A stretch of 64,000 nucleotides of DNA from Chelydra serpentina (GCA_037349315.1 JBAIAC010000035.1:3982501-4046500), one strand, 5' to 3'. Numbered from the stretch's first letter, positions 1 to 12,069 are shown. Made by a program: numbers and translations. The notes: a model not told the origin generated them from the sequence alone.

Positions 1-1229
1 TTAAACCTAACTGCTCAGCAGGGGCGTGGCGAACTCAGACGCGATGCTTCTGCAGGCTGCCTGGTGCACCAGTCCCTGTCACGGCGTGATCATTAATGGT
101 TCTCGTATAAGCCTCAGGGCTCATTTGCCTGACAAGAGCAAAGTGGGTAATTTTACTGTAGAACACTTGCAGAAGCAATGCCCTGACTGTTATCAAAACT
201 GACAGGCAAGTTATGTGAGCAGTTAACTGAAGGTTACTTTTTAGGGCTGAACCACTGAGTAGATCAGACATCAATTAGTTCATGCACGAGAAGATGAGGG
301 GAAAGCAAGAAAAGAAAAAAGGAGGAAGGAAGAAAGGGAGGTGGGGAAAGGAAACGGCAGCAGAGAGATGGATGTAATCAGTTTACCTGAATCTGTGCTT
401 GCAGAGATAGCAAAGAAAGGACCTTATGCCTGACATCCACCCAACTGCTTACCAGGGAGTCTTGACTACCATCATTGGCTGGCTGGCAGTTACTTTGGTT
501 CAGGCAACTCAGCTGGGACAATAACAACACACCGGTGCTGCAATAGAGAAAGCAAAAGGAACACCCCAAATTCTGTCCTCCATCAGATCTGTTCCCTTCC
601 TACAATTCCTCCAAACTGAATCCCCAAGAGAAAACTTTCAGTGCCTGAGAAGCCACATAACTCCTGCTAGAGAAGAAGATCAGCTGAGATGTATGAACGG
701 GTAGCAGACATAAGATGAATGCGCTGGTGACTTCAGGCCAGGAAACACTAGTTGGATTTCAGCTCAGGAGAGGAGCGCAAGCCTCCTCAGCACCATCCCC
801 GAGTATGGGAAACCGCAGGGAAACTGGCCCCAGCTTTCTACATGTGCCAAATGTTGACAAGGCACCAAAGTATGTGGGATCCCATTTGGTAAGGTAGATG
901 CAGTTGCCGTTATTATTGCGGCTGCTGTTGGGAACTATTTCTCAGCTGAGCTTCTTGCTTACGTTTCAGAACCACGGGATTGGTGGCTCATCAGAGCTTG
1001 GAAAGGTTTCCCTCTTGGGAAGATTTCTGGGTAAGCTAATTAAGTAGGTTCCATGGAAATGATAGGACCTCACGCTACGGCTGAATTTAGCTTCCTGTCT
1101 GTATTTGCGGTTCAAAATCGATGGCATCACACCTGCTTACACTCAGCCAGGATTTGGCCCACAGAGTTAAAAGCGTTTCTTCCATTTTATGCATTGCAAC
1201 AGTAGAGGAGGGATGGAGGGAGAATGATG
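1..1229. other. unique sequence, nothing recognised
   Basis: I see no gene, RNA or repeat that I can name here. There is a short purine-rich run near 295-360. Open frames are under 80 codons and look like chance frames. Confidence 0.5.
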
Positions 1230-1410
1230 CAGCTAGGCTACTAGCCAGGAGCTAAAAAGAGCTGAATTCAAGACCATTCTCTGCGTAGGAACCTTGGGGA
1301 AGTCATTTTGTCTCTCCATAGTTCAGGTCGCCATGTATAAAGTAGGGATAATAATTCTATCCATGAGAACCATAGCTAGAGTATTATTACTGCTATTTAT
1401 TAAGCACCAT
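1230..1410 (+). repeat. MIR-like ancient SINE fragment
   Basis: The segment contains the characteristic MIR order: a clause resembling 'acct tggggaagtcattttgt ctctc', then a stretch resembling 'gtataaagtagggataataat'. This is the conserved core and 3' part of MIR-type tRNA-derived SINEs as I know them. Divergence is high, so the edges are approximate. The 81-codon frame over it is not a gene. Confidence 0.5.
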
Positions 1411-2832
1411 AGAGGTAGCCGGCCCTTTACAAGGACACAGAAGGACAAGGTCCCTACCCTGAGTTTACACTTTATATTACCGGGATGCAATGCAAAGCCA
1501 TACGGGCTGGAACACTCCGTGCTGGAGAGATCACTCTAGGAACACTGAGTACGGTACATGCAGGGAGTTTTAAGGAGGTAGCAGGAAGAGCGGTTTCTTG
1601 ACACAAAGGCTGCGGGAGGCCATGCCAAGTGACGGAAGCAGCGTACAAATAAAAAGGCGGGAACCTGAGAATGGGAGGAGAGGCAAAGGGAGCCCTAAGG
1701 AAGAGGGGTCCAGGCAGGGAATGGGTCATGAGGGCAGAGACAGGAGAAAATGAGAGCTGAGATGGAGCTGGGCAGAGAAGATGCTGGAACGAGAGGCAGA
1801 AGTCAGTGGGGAACCATTCCTGTTCTATGGTGATGAGGGCCATATACATCCTAGAAAGAGAGAGCAGGCATTGGGGATGGGGGGACATGCTTGGGGAAGG
1901 GGACGGAAAGGTGATTTTTGCCGCACCGTTTTGGACAGTTTACACTGTCTCCAGCCTTGACGCATCACCAAGTCCCATTGCTCCCTCACATAGCAGGCTT
2001 AGCCTTCCACGCACAAATGGCCGTCGTTTCCCCACATCCTTCGCAGAGAGAGGTGAAGCTGCCGCTCACACCACCCACTTGCATTGTTTCCAATGGGACA
2101 GAAGCCAGGCTGCCCTCAGTGGAGATGGCTGCTCTCTATTCAGCACCAGCTTGATGCAGAATTACTGAAGGCCATTAAATATTGCCATTGACTTCAATGG
2201 GCTATGGAGTGGGACCCAAGTGGGAGAACAGTGGCGTGTGGGTGCATGGGGAAGTATAAGTGGGAGACAGGGGGAATATAAGGGAATCGGAGATGCAGAA
2301 AGGAAACTAAAGCTGGCACAAAGAACCGTGGGGAAGGAAGGAAACAAAGAGAATGGGAGACCAAGAAAGCAAACTGGTAGAACGTGTAGGGAGGCAACTG
2401 AGGGAAAATATGCGGTAGGTGAATACAGAGGAGCAGGGGTCCGACATGAGACAACTGAGATGCACGGAGGGACGGGGCAGGACAGCTGGGAAAGGAAGCA
2501 AGAGAGTGATAAGGGAGGGGGATGGAGTAGGAACATGCAGCTCACTACGCCCCCGGGGTTAGGAGAGGGTAAGGAGAAGCTCTCTCCTCGCGCACTAAGC
2601 TCCGTGTGAATCCCGGGCCCCTGACATGATTTCACCTGGATTGGGGAGAGTTGGTGTCCCCCAAAGGCAAACGAACAGCAATGCCTTTTTTTTTTCTCTT
2701 CACTCTCTAAACCATTCTCACGATTCCTTGGGATCGGACGCACGATTTAAGAACCCGGGCGGGGCTGGCTCACTGCATCGTGTGCTCACACCCCTCCCTC
2801 TGTCCGACAGAGGCTCTCCCATGGGAGACCTC
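1411..2832. other. non-genic, low-complexity purine/pyrimidine-biased sequence
   Basis: The stretch is G/A-rich on the plus strand (especially 1640-1800 and 2210-2520), which creates long complementary open frames on the minus strand. Those frames are compositional artefacts: the peptides are Pro/Leu/Ser-rich with no recognisable domain. A 'CCATTGACTTCAATGGG' palindromic core of a dispersed repeat sits near 2178-2200, and a poly-T run lies near 2685-2696. Confidence 0.45.
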
Positions 2833-3344
2833 TGTCACGGAGTATAGGGGAGTCCGGCCCTGCACCCCTCTTCCCCGGAGTCACTGGGAGTCTCAGCCAG
2901 CCAGTAGAACAGAAGGTTTATTAGAGATGCCAGGAACACAGTCCAACCAGAGCTTGTCAGTACATCCAGGACCCCTCAGTCGGGTCCTTCCGGGGGGCAG
3001 GGAGCTTAGACCCCAGCCTGGGGCTCCCTGCATTTCGCCCCACAGCTCCAAATGGGGCAGGGAGGCCAGACCCTGTCTGCCCCCCTCCCCTCCTCTTCCC
3101 AAGCCAGCTCCAATCTGAAAACACACAGACAAAAACTCCAGGAGGCTCTTCCCCTCCCCCCGGGGCTCCTCCTCTCGCCTTTTGTCCGTTCTCCCAGCTA
3201 AAGGTGTCACCTCCCAACCCCCGTCCTGGCTCATGTTACAGCCCCAGGTAAAGTCTCCCTTTCCTAATGCAATGCCGCAGGTCCCAGGGAACCTCCCCCA
3301 CAAACCTCCCAGGTTGAATCCACCTCACTCTCTACTCCGTCACA
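2833..3344 (-). mobile_element. solo LTR of an endogenous retrovirus-like element
   Basis: The 512-bp segment begins TGTCACGGAGT and ends ACTCCGTCACA, so the ends are near-perfect inverted repeats with the TG...CA termini expected of an LTR. It is flanked by a perfect 5-bp duplication, ACCTC, at 2828-2832 and 3345-3349. On the minus strand an AATAAA polyadenylation signal lies at 2922-2917, placing the transcriptional direction on the minus strand. No primer-binding site, polypurine tract or second LTR adjoins it, so this is a solo LTR left by LTR-LTR recombination. The retroviral class cannot be fixed from an LTR alone. Minus-strand frames of 86 and 136 codons inside it are not genes. Confidence 0.85.
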
Positions 3345-5735
3345 ACCTCTTTCTAAGTGCAGCCTGCAGGGCGTGCTTTGGTGCTTTCATGCTGTGCCAT
3401 GCATGCTCTTCTTGCATGGAGCCCTGGACAGAGGTCACTCTCTGTGCAGAATGCACGCTCCCCCAGGCAGGGAACGCACCCCCTCTCCCTCTCAGCTGCA
3501 GCATGTGTACTCCCCTGCGGCGTGCATGCTTTCTCCACCACCACCACCACCCCCCGCCCCTTCTATGGCACTACCCAGACCGACAGTCCTAGCACCAGCC
3601 AAAGGCTGACCCTCTTTGTTGGGGTTCTGTGTTGAAGGATAGTGAAGCAGTAGCAGTGAGCTACTACATCCCCACCAGCAGCGACACTGGGAGGGCTTCC
3701 TGTGACCCCGAGCCTCAGTGGGAGCAGGAGACCTCTGACATCATCTCCTGTGCTCTACCCTTGCCGGCAGGTCTTCTCTTCTGGCTCGGACCTCAGCCAA
3801 AAGCTCAAACACACCTACACTCTCTGATCATGGTTTTCCTGGGGTCCAAATCCAGGAGCGCTTCTACTCTGCTACCACCCAGCCAAAAGCACACACCTGA
3901 CCCCCTCTTGAAGGAAAAAACCCAGCTAGGTCTCCCCTAGGCCCACCTTCCCCAGCAACTGGAAATCCAGGCTAGTTTCTCAGAGACCTGACTGCTGTTG
4001 GCAACATGAAGGCTGGTGAGGGCAGCATCTGAGTGGGCTTATAGTCCTGGACTGTTCCTGGGCTGATACACAACAGGAAGCAAACCCACAGTCCTAGGTG
4101 TGCTACGGGCCATTAGCGCAGCTGCAAAGCAGGGATTTCATCCTGTCTGCTCTGCCGCTGGGCGAATGGCTGGGAGTCGTTGAGGTGCCCGGAGAGTTTG
4201 CAGGAAGGGAGATTTAAATGCCCGGTTATTTATTTTCAGATAGGGTAAATTCTGGCCTGTCAACCTTGACACCCGTCCCTTTCGCAAGTGTAATAAATTC
4301 TTGCCAGGCTGGACTATGGCCAAATGGGTCTCTTGGGTTTTGGATGGGAATGGTGTGGCCGTCAGTTTTCTTTCTCCTGCCTCCCCCTGCCCTTTCTGAT
4401 CTTCAGCTTCCCCGGTGAGAAGGTCACAGCGTTCTGCTATAGCCGTATGCTCACCGGCTGCACCCTAGCTTGATGGATATGAGGAGACTTGACGCAAGCA
4501 AGCACTAAACCCTAAAGAGAACAGCCATTGGTTTTCTGATCACATCCAGGACTGGTTGTCAGGCTCCAAAGGCAGCGGGATTTATGGCACTGACATGTAG
4601 CAGCGGCACAAATCCGTGAGGAGCTTGCGGAGCTGCACACACCAAAATAAAAATCCCGGGCCGCTCGGAGACGTGAAATATTTCTTAATTGCTTTTCCGT
4701 TTTAGCACAGCCTGAATTTCTCAGGCTATAAATGGCAGCAGAGCGCAATTAACTCCGGCTTCCATGGTGCTTCTCATAAAGGTCTTGCTGACTGCATCAT
4801 CCAGGGACGTGCTGCTCGCGGAGGACACTGGCTCAGGGACGGCGGCCGTCTTCGTCAGCACCGGATCATTTACCTCATGCTGAAACGCGTTAAAGTTTCC
4901 TCCCCCGAGAGGGTCTCCATAAAAGCGTCAGGAAGGAACATGATAATACTTACTGTTTAGTCAGGCAGGCTCCTTCCATTGATTCACCAGTGACCTTTCC
5001 AGTCAATACTTTTTGATATTAGCTCCACTGATAACTTGTGCTGCATGGAATATAATTCTCAAGGAGTACAGAGATGTGGTCGCCCCACGCTCCAGAGTAA
5101 ATCTCTTTCCTCGTCTCCTCCTCTCTCTCGCCCTCTAGGTCACAGAGAAACATGGCGGCAGCTGGGTAGCGTCACGCCAGGATTTTCTCTATAGCAAATG
5201 CTTTCTTGTCAGAATGACAGCAATTGAAGACTAAAGCATGAATCCCAGTGGCCCCAGCACTGAAGCTCTTCCCAGATCCTTGCCCCAAGCATCCCTGCTT
5301 AGCTGGAATACTGCTGGAGGGTGGCGGGAACATGGCAGGCTGACATGGGCATGATCAAAGAGTCACCCGCACGCATCCTCCTTATTCCAGACACACACAA
5401 CCCCTTCAAGCTGTGTCCAGACTCCAATACCGCTGCAACTTGCCAGGAGCCCTATACGGGCTGCAACTAATTCACATATCAATTTGCATAATCATTTCAA
5501 ACCAAAGGAAATTCAACCATGCTCTCTGCTTCCACGTGGTGCATAATTAGTAGAAACTGCATGGCCAGTAATAGTCTTCCCCCACCCCCAGCTCATTGCT
5601 GAACTTAATTCTGCACGTATGTGGCCAATTCCATGAGCTACAGATTAAGCTGAAGATGTTGACTGCATTGGTGGTGCCCTGGGCTCCTGGCAGCTCCTTA
5701 CATCCAATCACTGAGCTTTGCTAGTGAGGTTAATA
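3345..5735. other. mostly unique sequence, no gene seen
   Basis: No coding gene or named repeat is visible. There is a short CCA-type microsatellite near 3535-3555. The interval 4640-4960 is less repeat-like and carries AT-rich motifs (TTAATTGC, CAATTAA) with a CpG-bearing stretch. The interval 5440-5580 holds octamer-like ATTTGCAT/CATAATCA motifs. Either could be conserved non-coding sequence, but this cannot be judged from one genome. Confidence 0.4.
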
Positions 5736-5739
5736 TTAA

Positions 5740-5825
5740 TTATGGGCTGGAGTCAACGCCCATTGAAGTCGAGAGGAGTCTTTCCATTAACTTCAAAGGG
5801 TTTTGGATTGGGCCCTGTGAACAAC
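5740..5825. repeat. dispersed palindromic repeat with CATTGAAGTC/GACTTCAATG core
   Basis: Two inverted half-sites, 'CCCATTGAAGTC' and 'CCATTAACTTCAAAGGG', sit about 25 bp apart, and the unit ends 'TTTTGGATTGGGCCCT'. The same arrangement recurs near 9118-9178, 21224-21290, 44300-44365 and 62325-62385. It belongs to a dispersed palindromic family that I cannot name. Confidence 0.55.
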
Positions 5826-6210
5826 ACAAAACAGATGTCCCCACGCCGTCATCCCAGACATCTGTGGCGTGTGAGTATTCGCACAGCTGTCTCAGGCCTG
5901 TCCCAGCATGCACTGAGCTCACTGTGGAACTAGGAAGGATTCTCTTTCTGGGTTGTTCCAAAATCCAGGTCAGGAAGGTAGAGAGGACGCATCCCTAGGA
6001 CTCTGCAGCTGCATTCACTCACTGCAACCCTACCTGGTGATTCTATTGCCTGCTGTTGGAATACACTCCCGCTGGTGATGTCAGAGCCATGAAACTTTCC
6101 TTGAGGGGTCAGGTCTAGTCTAGTCTATACTTTGCGGACTTGTAATGCTGCCAGCTTTTATTTGTAACAAAGCAAGTGCATTTTTGAATCCTGGGGAAAC
6201 TGCCTCTCCC

Positions 6211-6443
6211 CAGCGGCGTAGCCAGGTTTAGAGCACAGGGTGAGCGGAGCTAAAAAAAGGCGCCGGGAGCAAAAAGTGTGGGGAGCAAAAAGGCGTCGGG
6301 AGCAAAAAGTGTCGGGAGCAAAAAATGCTCCGCTCTGGCTGCAGCGTCGGAGCAAAAAAAGGCGCCGGAAGCAAAAAAAGGCGCCGCTTCTGCTCAGTGG
6401 GGGAGCGGCTGCTCCCCCCGCTCCCCCCCTGGCTACGCTACTG
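6211..6443. mobile_element. non-autonomous hAT element with internal tandem repeats
   Basis: The element starts CAGCGGCGTAGCCAGG and ends CCTGGCTACGCTACTG, a terminal inverted repeat of about 16 bp with one or two mismatches. It is flanked by a perfect 8-bp duplication CCTCTCCC (6203-6210 and 6444-6451), the target-site size of the hAT superfamily. CAGYGGCGTAGCCAGG is a terminus I associate with hAT MITEs. The interior is a short tandem array of a 'GGAGCAAAAAGTGTCG'-like unit in repeated, partly diverged copies. No transposase is encoded. Overlapping 95-137-codon frames arise from the array. Confidence 0.88.
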
Positions 6444-6451
6444 CCTCTCCC

Positions 6452-8100
6452 CTCCTCTTTCACAAACACACAAAATCCTACTCCAAACCCACTGGATTAT
6501 TTCTTTTCTTCTGGCTGCACTCCGGTGCCTTGCGCTTCCACGGAATGGGCCATTTTGAAAACTAGCACGCACACACAAAAATTCCTCCCCTCCTGTCCCA
6601 CACTTGGTACACCAAGTTTCAGCCTCAGACGAATGTCTCTGGCCAAGTTATAAATCCTTGGACGTTGCCTATGACCTGTAGCGTATGCGCCTCCAGAACA
6701 GACAGATGGCACAATTCTTAGGACTCACTTTCCCATTAAGAAACCTTGTCTTCTGAAGTATGGGGGATTCGTGGCTGGACGGATGGAAAAGAGAATAGTG
6801 CTTTCCCCAGCACTGACCAATGACTATGGCAGGTCATTTCTTGAATGTTTTCTAGGTTAAACTCAGGCATTCACGTCTCGTTACATTAGATTATGTAACA
6901 TGATGTGCTGATACAGTCTGATGGGCTGAATCCAAGAACACAGTGAGTCATGTAATAAATTGGAAGCCCCTTCGCCTCCGACACAGCATTTCCAAAAGTG
7001 AGGGGGAATCGTTTTGATTTTATTTATTCATTTTTAATCAGATACATTTTGCTAAAACCAATAATGAAGAAAACAAATATTCCATTGAGGGAAAGGGGGT
7101 GTTGGGCTGAGTGTCTAGTTAATAGAGTCGATAAAATACCCCACTTACTTATTATTTCAAATTAACATATAACAGTTACCTAGACTGCGTGTCAAGACTC
7201 CTGGGTTCTCTTCCTTCATTCGGTCACCGACTTCATGTATGGCCATTAACAATTCAGGTGAGGCCAGATTTTAAAAAGCCCCCAGCCCCCCACATAAGTA
7301 GCCATGTTTCCAGATAAGCTCAGCGCATTTGATACTGAACACTTTTGAAAATGTAGTCCCTAACAGCTGTGTGCCTCAGTTTACCCAAGGGTAAAATACA
7401 CTGCATAGAGATGTAATTAATGCTCGTAAATCTCAGATGAAAAGTACTATGTATGTGCAAAGTATTAATATTAGGAATTGTAGCTGAGAGACATAGACTT
7501 TCATACTGTCATGTTTAACTGCAATAAGAAATGTATGGACTCCAAACTTGGTAGTGATTTGATAGATACAAAAAGACCTACAGCTCACTAATAATAAATA
7601 TTTTAATTTGATAATAACTGAAGAGAGAAGTGGCCAGGAAAGCACTTTTACTGTAAGCGTTATTAGCATTCGCTTGGACCAGATTGCTAGCTGTGTTTGT
7701 TGATGAAGGGGTGAGGATTGGCTTAAATGCTGATGATTAAAATTGTACATTTTGCAGAAATTAAGAGGGTTGGTTTTTACCCTTTTAATAGTGTCTCCAA
7801 AATACCATTAAGGAACAGCAACTAATGCAAAAGTGAATATGGAATAAAAGAAGTTGTAACTTACACGATAACGTTCCATGGAAGAACTGGACACACCTGC
7901 CTTTTTGGACACCAAAAACTTAAGCTCCCATTAGCCCAAGCACCAGGAACATCTTGGTCTATTTATTCTTCGACCTGTAAGAATTCTCCATTGAAAGGAG
8001 AAGGAAAAAACGGATTTAAAATTGCTTAATGAGCAGTTATTTTAAAATGGAATTAGAGAAAAGTTATTATTTGGGAAAAGCCTAAAAAGTCAGAGTTTCT
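6452..8100. other. unique AT-rich sequence, no gene seen
   Basis: No gene or clear repeat is seen. The 105-codon minus-strand frame at 7433-7750 is in AT-rich DNA and shows no domain I recognise. Confidence 0.4.
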
Positions 8101-8106
8101 CTTACA

Positions 8107-8285
8107 GAGACAAGGTGGGTGAGGTCATATCTGTTATTGGACCAACTTCTGTTGGTGAAAGTGACACGCTTTATGTAGCTTGAAAGTTTGTCTCTCTCAC
8201 CAACAGAAGTAGGTCCAATAAAAGATATGACTCACCCACCTTGTCTCAAATACCCTGGGACCAACATAGCTACAATAACACTGCA
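8107..8285. repeat. long inverted-repeat (hairpin) element
   Basis: The left arm at about 8107-8165 (GAGACAAGGTGGGTGAGGTC, then TTATTGGACCAACTTCTG) is mirrored by a reverse-complementary right arm at about 8187-8247 (CAACAGAAGTAGGTCCAATA, then CTCACCCACCTTGTCTC). The arms are roughly 58 bp with few mismatches and enclose about 25 bp. A further 35 bp after the hairpin (CCTGGGACCAACATAGCTAC) matches, in reverse complement, the segment before the left arm of the copy near 63150. It is a short MITE-like element without coding capacity. Confidence 0.8.
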
Positions 8286-8591
8286 AACAAGAATTTCTCT
8301 TGGAAAATACTGTTTAATAAATGCCTGGTAAAAAACAATTTTAAGCCCTTATTACTCTTTAACGAAAAGCCTTTGGCTGACATTATGGAGACTTTTCTAT
8401 CTTTCACTGAGAGTAAAGAGGTGGTGTTATCCGCTCAAAATTCTGTTACATACACTCTATGGCACCCAACTTTTCCCTTAATTCTTTCTCCTGTTGATAA
8501 TAGCCCACTTTAATTGAATTGTCTCATTAGAATTGGTAAAGCAACCCCCATCTTTTCAAGTACTATGTATATATATCTTCCTATTGTATTT

Positions 8592-8680
8592 TCCACTCCA
8601 TGCATCTGATGAAGTGGGTTCTAGCCCACGAAAGCTCATGCCCAAATAATTTTGTTAGTCTCCAAGGTGAAAAAAAAAAG
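8592..8680 (+). repeat. dispersed repeat ('ATCTGATGAAGTGGG ... AAAGCTCATGCCCAAATAA')
   Basis: The motif series GCATCTGATGAAGTGGG, TAGCCCACGAAAGCTCATGC, CAAATAATTTTGTTAGTCTC recurs at 14730-14790 in the same order. That marks an interspersed repeat whose class I cannot assign with confidence. It contains a short internal inverted repeat of the AGCCCAC / GTGGGTT type. Confidence 0.6.
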
Positions 8681-9111
8681 TACCTGTGAATAAGGCCACC
8701 CCCCTCTTGCTTGCCTGATCTCTGTGGCTACACCCCCTAAAGCCGGTATCATTTGTATGGTAGCATATTCTCAGCAGCTGAAGAGAAATGGATCAGAGAG
8801 GAGCATAGTGAGTTAATACCATTCATCTTCCTATTACAGAGGGAGGAATGTTGCTTATTGTGCTTTATCAACTAATCATCAGGGAAACCTCATTGCTATG
8901 TAATTATGGGTCACTTACAAAGCTAAAGCTGGTAGTTTCCTAATGCACAACCTTACTCAGGTGAGCGTACGCTCTACTCCTGGGGAAAGTCCTATTAAAC
9001 TCAATAGGACTGCTTGCCCGAGTAGGGGTTGCAGGATCAGCCCCTGAGAACATTGAAGGGCTCTCACGCCTTGTCAGATAGAAGGGCTACCAACAAAATT
9101 ATAGCCCTGGG

Positions 9112-9180
9112 GTGAAATTCTGGCCCCATTGAAGTTAATGGGAGTTTTGCCAATGACTTCAATGCAGCCAGGATTTCATC
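9112..9180. repeat. dispersed palindromic repeat with CATTGACTTCAATG core
   Basis: Half-sites CCCCATTGAAGTTAATGGGA and CCAATGACTTCAATG face each other across 'GTTTTG'. They are bracketed by the complementary ends ATTCTGGCC and GCCAGGATTTCATCC. The same layout occurs at 44300-44365. A related half-palindrome sits just upstream at 8975-9020 (CCTATTAAACTCAATAGGAC). Confidence 0.65.
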
Positions 9181-10384
9181 CCTCATGTCTGATACTGAGA
9201 GATGTGGAGCATCTCCAGGGAGGTTCTGCAACTCCTCAACTCCTAGCGATTCAATGGGACCTGAAGAACGCTCAGAACATTGCAAGAGATGTTTAACAGC
9301 TTGTAGTACGAGACCCCTGCTGGAGTCAGTGGGAGTTTGGCCAAAGATTTGACTGGTGAGAAGCTCTATTTTATTTCTGGAATTATGTCTTCTTCTTCTA
9401 ATCAATGGTCAGTTTTAAATCTGACTTTTTTCATTATAATAGCGGTTCCACTTTTACTGTGTTTCTCGTGGCCCAAGTTGCATGAGATAAAAAGAAATGT
9501 AAACTCTTACGGGTAAATGTTTTAATAAACTGGCATTTATTTCAATTCACTCAAGCGGAAAATATTTAAAATATAAATAAAGGAAAGAAGAACAGGTATT
9601 TGTCCACTTGGGCTTCAATTCCTCCCACTTTCCTTGCCTTTTAAAACCTCTGATTTTTGCTAGCCAAAATCCCAATAACATATTGGTTTTTTTCATACAC
9701 AAACACCATATACATTCTTTTAAATTACTCAGTAACTAAGAAGGATTTGTTTGGTAAATATCGTATAGCTACATAATACAGTAATTACATATTCTGCACA
9801 CAGGTGGCAATTACATTGACTAGATTATTTAGTGATTACAGTTAGTGGGTTCAGAAGTAATTACCGTGTCACCTGCACACTCCGGGTTGTAAAGCGGAAA
9901 TAATCTTTCTGGGGGGAAATTCCCCGCCCCTCCACACACACACACAGACAATATACAATCCACAAGGCAGGAGCACTTCCAAGGAGTTGGGCTGAGGAGA
10001 AGGAGAATTCAGCCACCTACCCAGGAGAGAGCATACAGGGCTGTATACATACAGCTTCCTCTGAGCCTATTGCCTTGGGGGTTCAGGAGAGAAACCAGAC
10101 TGAGTACAGACACAGGAGCAGTGGAACCATGAGGGTAGGGGGGCTCGCGCCCCCACAATGGAAATACTGCAGGGGCTCCACCCCCCTGTAAACTTGTGCC
10201 CCTTACCTCTCTCCCCCTCCTAGCCCTCTGCCCCACATTCACAGGGAGCTTCTGCCTCAATGGCAGGGTGTCTGAAGAAGCTATTCTGTGCATACCAGCC
10301 GCTTATCACCTGCCAGGTCTAACTATGTCTGGCACCTGCATTTCCTCCCTTCAGAAGCCTAAACCAGTTACATATTCATAGACC
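9181..10384. other. unique AT-rich sequence, no gene seen
   Basis: Nothing nameable is present apart from a short CA run near 9934-9948. Frames under 115 codons show no domain. Confidence 0.4.
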
Positions 10385-10760
10385 TGGGTGAAATTTTTTG
10401 GCCAGACATTTTTTTCTGTGAAAAACGCAGATTGAGCAACACTGAAACGTTTTGTGAACTCGTTTTGGTTTTGCCAAATTGCTAGTGTCGGGGTAAAAAA
10501 GTTGAAACATTTTGATTTCTCAGTGTGAAATTACTTTCCTTTTCAAAATGTCCTTTGATGTTGTTTGAAACAATTACAAACCTTTACAAATTCTCAAAAT
10601 CAACATGAAAGGAATTGTTTCATTCAACCCGATACCCTGTTTTTAACCTTTCAATTGGTCAAAACTGTCTAAAAAAAAGTGTTGGGGCTGACCCCAAAAT
10701 GTGTGTTATATTTTCCAGAATTGCCAGTGAATCAAAAAAGAATCAGTTATTTGCATAGCT
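10385..10760 (+). repeat. diverged GAAA/TTTC-rich interspersed repeat
   Basis: The segment begins near 'CCTGGGTGAAATTTTTTGGC', runs through 'AAAAACGCAGATTGAGC' and 'TTTTGTGAACTCG', then 'GTTGAAACATTTTGATTTC', and closes near 'TTCCAGAATTGCCAGTGAA'. The segment at 17660-18045 follows the same order (AAAAAATGCAGATTTAGG, TTTTCATGAACTG, TTCAGAACTGCCGGCGAACTG, CTTTGCAGAGCTCT). Collinearity shows they are two copies of one repeat; the family is unknown to me. Confidence 0.6.
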
Positions 10761-11095
10761 CTGCCTATTCCCTAAACAGCTTTCTTAAAACAAAGTATTT
10801 GTAGTTAGCAGTTAGAACAAAGCATTCAAGAAAAAAGGATTTTAAAATAATGGCTGGAGATGAGACGTTAGATGGGGAGGGTTCTGAGTTACAACCGAGA
10901 ATTTTCTCCCAGTTGGCTGACTGGTGGGTCTCACCCACATACTCAGGGTCTAACTGATCGCCATATCTGGGGTCTGGAAGAGATATTCCCACAGGTCAGG
11001 TCAGCAGAGTCCCTGGGGGTGGGGGTTCACCTTTCTCTGCAGTGGGGTCACTTGCTGGTTTGACTGAACTAGAGTAAGTGGTGGATTTTCTGTAA

Positions 11096-11258
11096 TTTGA
11101 AGTATTTAAATCAAGACAGGAGGATTTCAGTAACTGATCCAGAGGTTATAGGACTATTGCAGGAGTGGTTAGGTGGGGGAGGGTCTGTGGCCTGCAATGT
11201 TCAGGAGGCCAGACTAGATGATCCCTTCTGGCCTTAAAGTCAACAAACCTATAAATAA
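11096..11258 (+). mobile_element. CR1-type LINE 3' end fragment
   Basis: Typical CR1 3'-end wording is visible: 'GGAGGCCAGACTAGATGATC', 'CCCTTCTGGCCTTAAAGTC'. This matches the reverse complement of the fragment at 27133-27240 and resembles 18134-18455 and 34690-35072. It is 5'-truncated, as CR1 copies usually are, and non-coding. Confidence 0.75.
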
Positions 11259-12069
11259 CAGCCTGTATCAACCGAAGTGCTACCATCCCATAATGGTGAC
11301 CTTGGGAGGCTTAGCTTCTTCAGACACACCGATGTGGTCCTGTGCATGAATGCATCATAGTCTGGTTCTTTTATGCACCCCAGAGAGACGATGCCTTTAA
11401 ACCTGGCAAGCGTTCTTTGTTCTCCAGGAGGCTTTTCCGAGCGCAGGTGTCCTCATCCCTTTCTGATCAAACCACGGGCTCAGAGGCAATTGAGCCAGAG
11501 TCATGAGCTAATGGTCCTGGCATTGTCCCTTAACAACTCCTAAGTGGAAGCCGATAGGTGAGCAATCCCCTCTTCCTTGCCTGATCCATCCCAGCTGTTC
11601 ACTAGTGAGCATCACACCAAAACAGTCTTGCAAAAAACACCAGCCCATAACTAGAATGATATACAATATTAACACATTTTAAAGGGAATCCCCTCCTGGG
11701 AAAAATATCGGGTTTTTTGAGAAAAAATGTCATCCCAAATTGGGATGAAAAGTCAAAAAAAGTGAAACTTTTTCATGGGGGTTTCCAGAAAAATTTCATT
11801 TCAGGAAACCGGAATGTTTGGCTGGCTACCTGCCTGCCTGGAAGACTCTTGTCAATTTTACTTTCTGCTGCAGGCAGACAGGAAGCCGCTGTTTGGAAAA
11901 TCAAAGTTTTCCAGCAGAATTGAAATTTTCCAGCAGAAAAATGTTGATTTTGCAAAAAGGGCATTTTCCATCAGAAAATCATTCCAGGGGAACATTCCTG
12001 ACCAACTCTACAAATTATTACAGGTGTGACGCTCTCTTCTAGGAACCCAAAACCGTTCTCTGTTACCTT
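11259..12069. other. mostly unique; TTTTCCAG-rich stretch
   Basis: No gene is seen. From 11700 to 12000 the sequence alternates GAAAAATTTC-type and TTTTCCAGCAGAA-type words, giving overlapping frames on both strands. It resembles the diverged GAAA-rich repeats at 10385 and 17660, but I could not show collinearity. Confidence 0.4.

Noticed and set aside
2162..2743. 193-codon minus-strand open frame
   Set aside because: Complement of a G/A-rich plus strand; the peptide is Pro/Ser/Leu-rich, with no domain and overlapping frames in several phases, so compositional.
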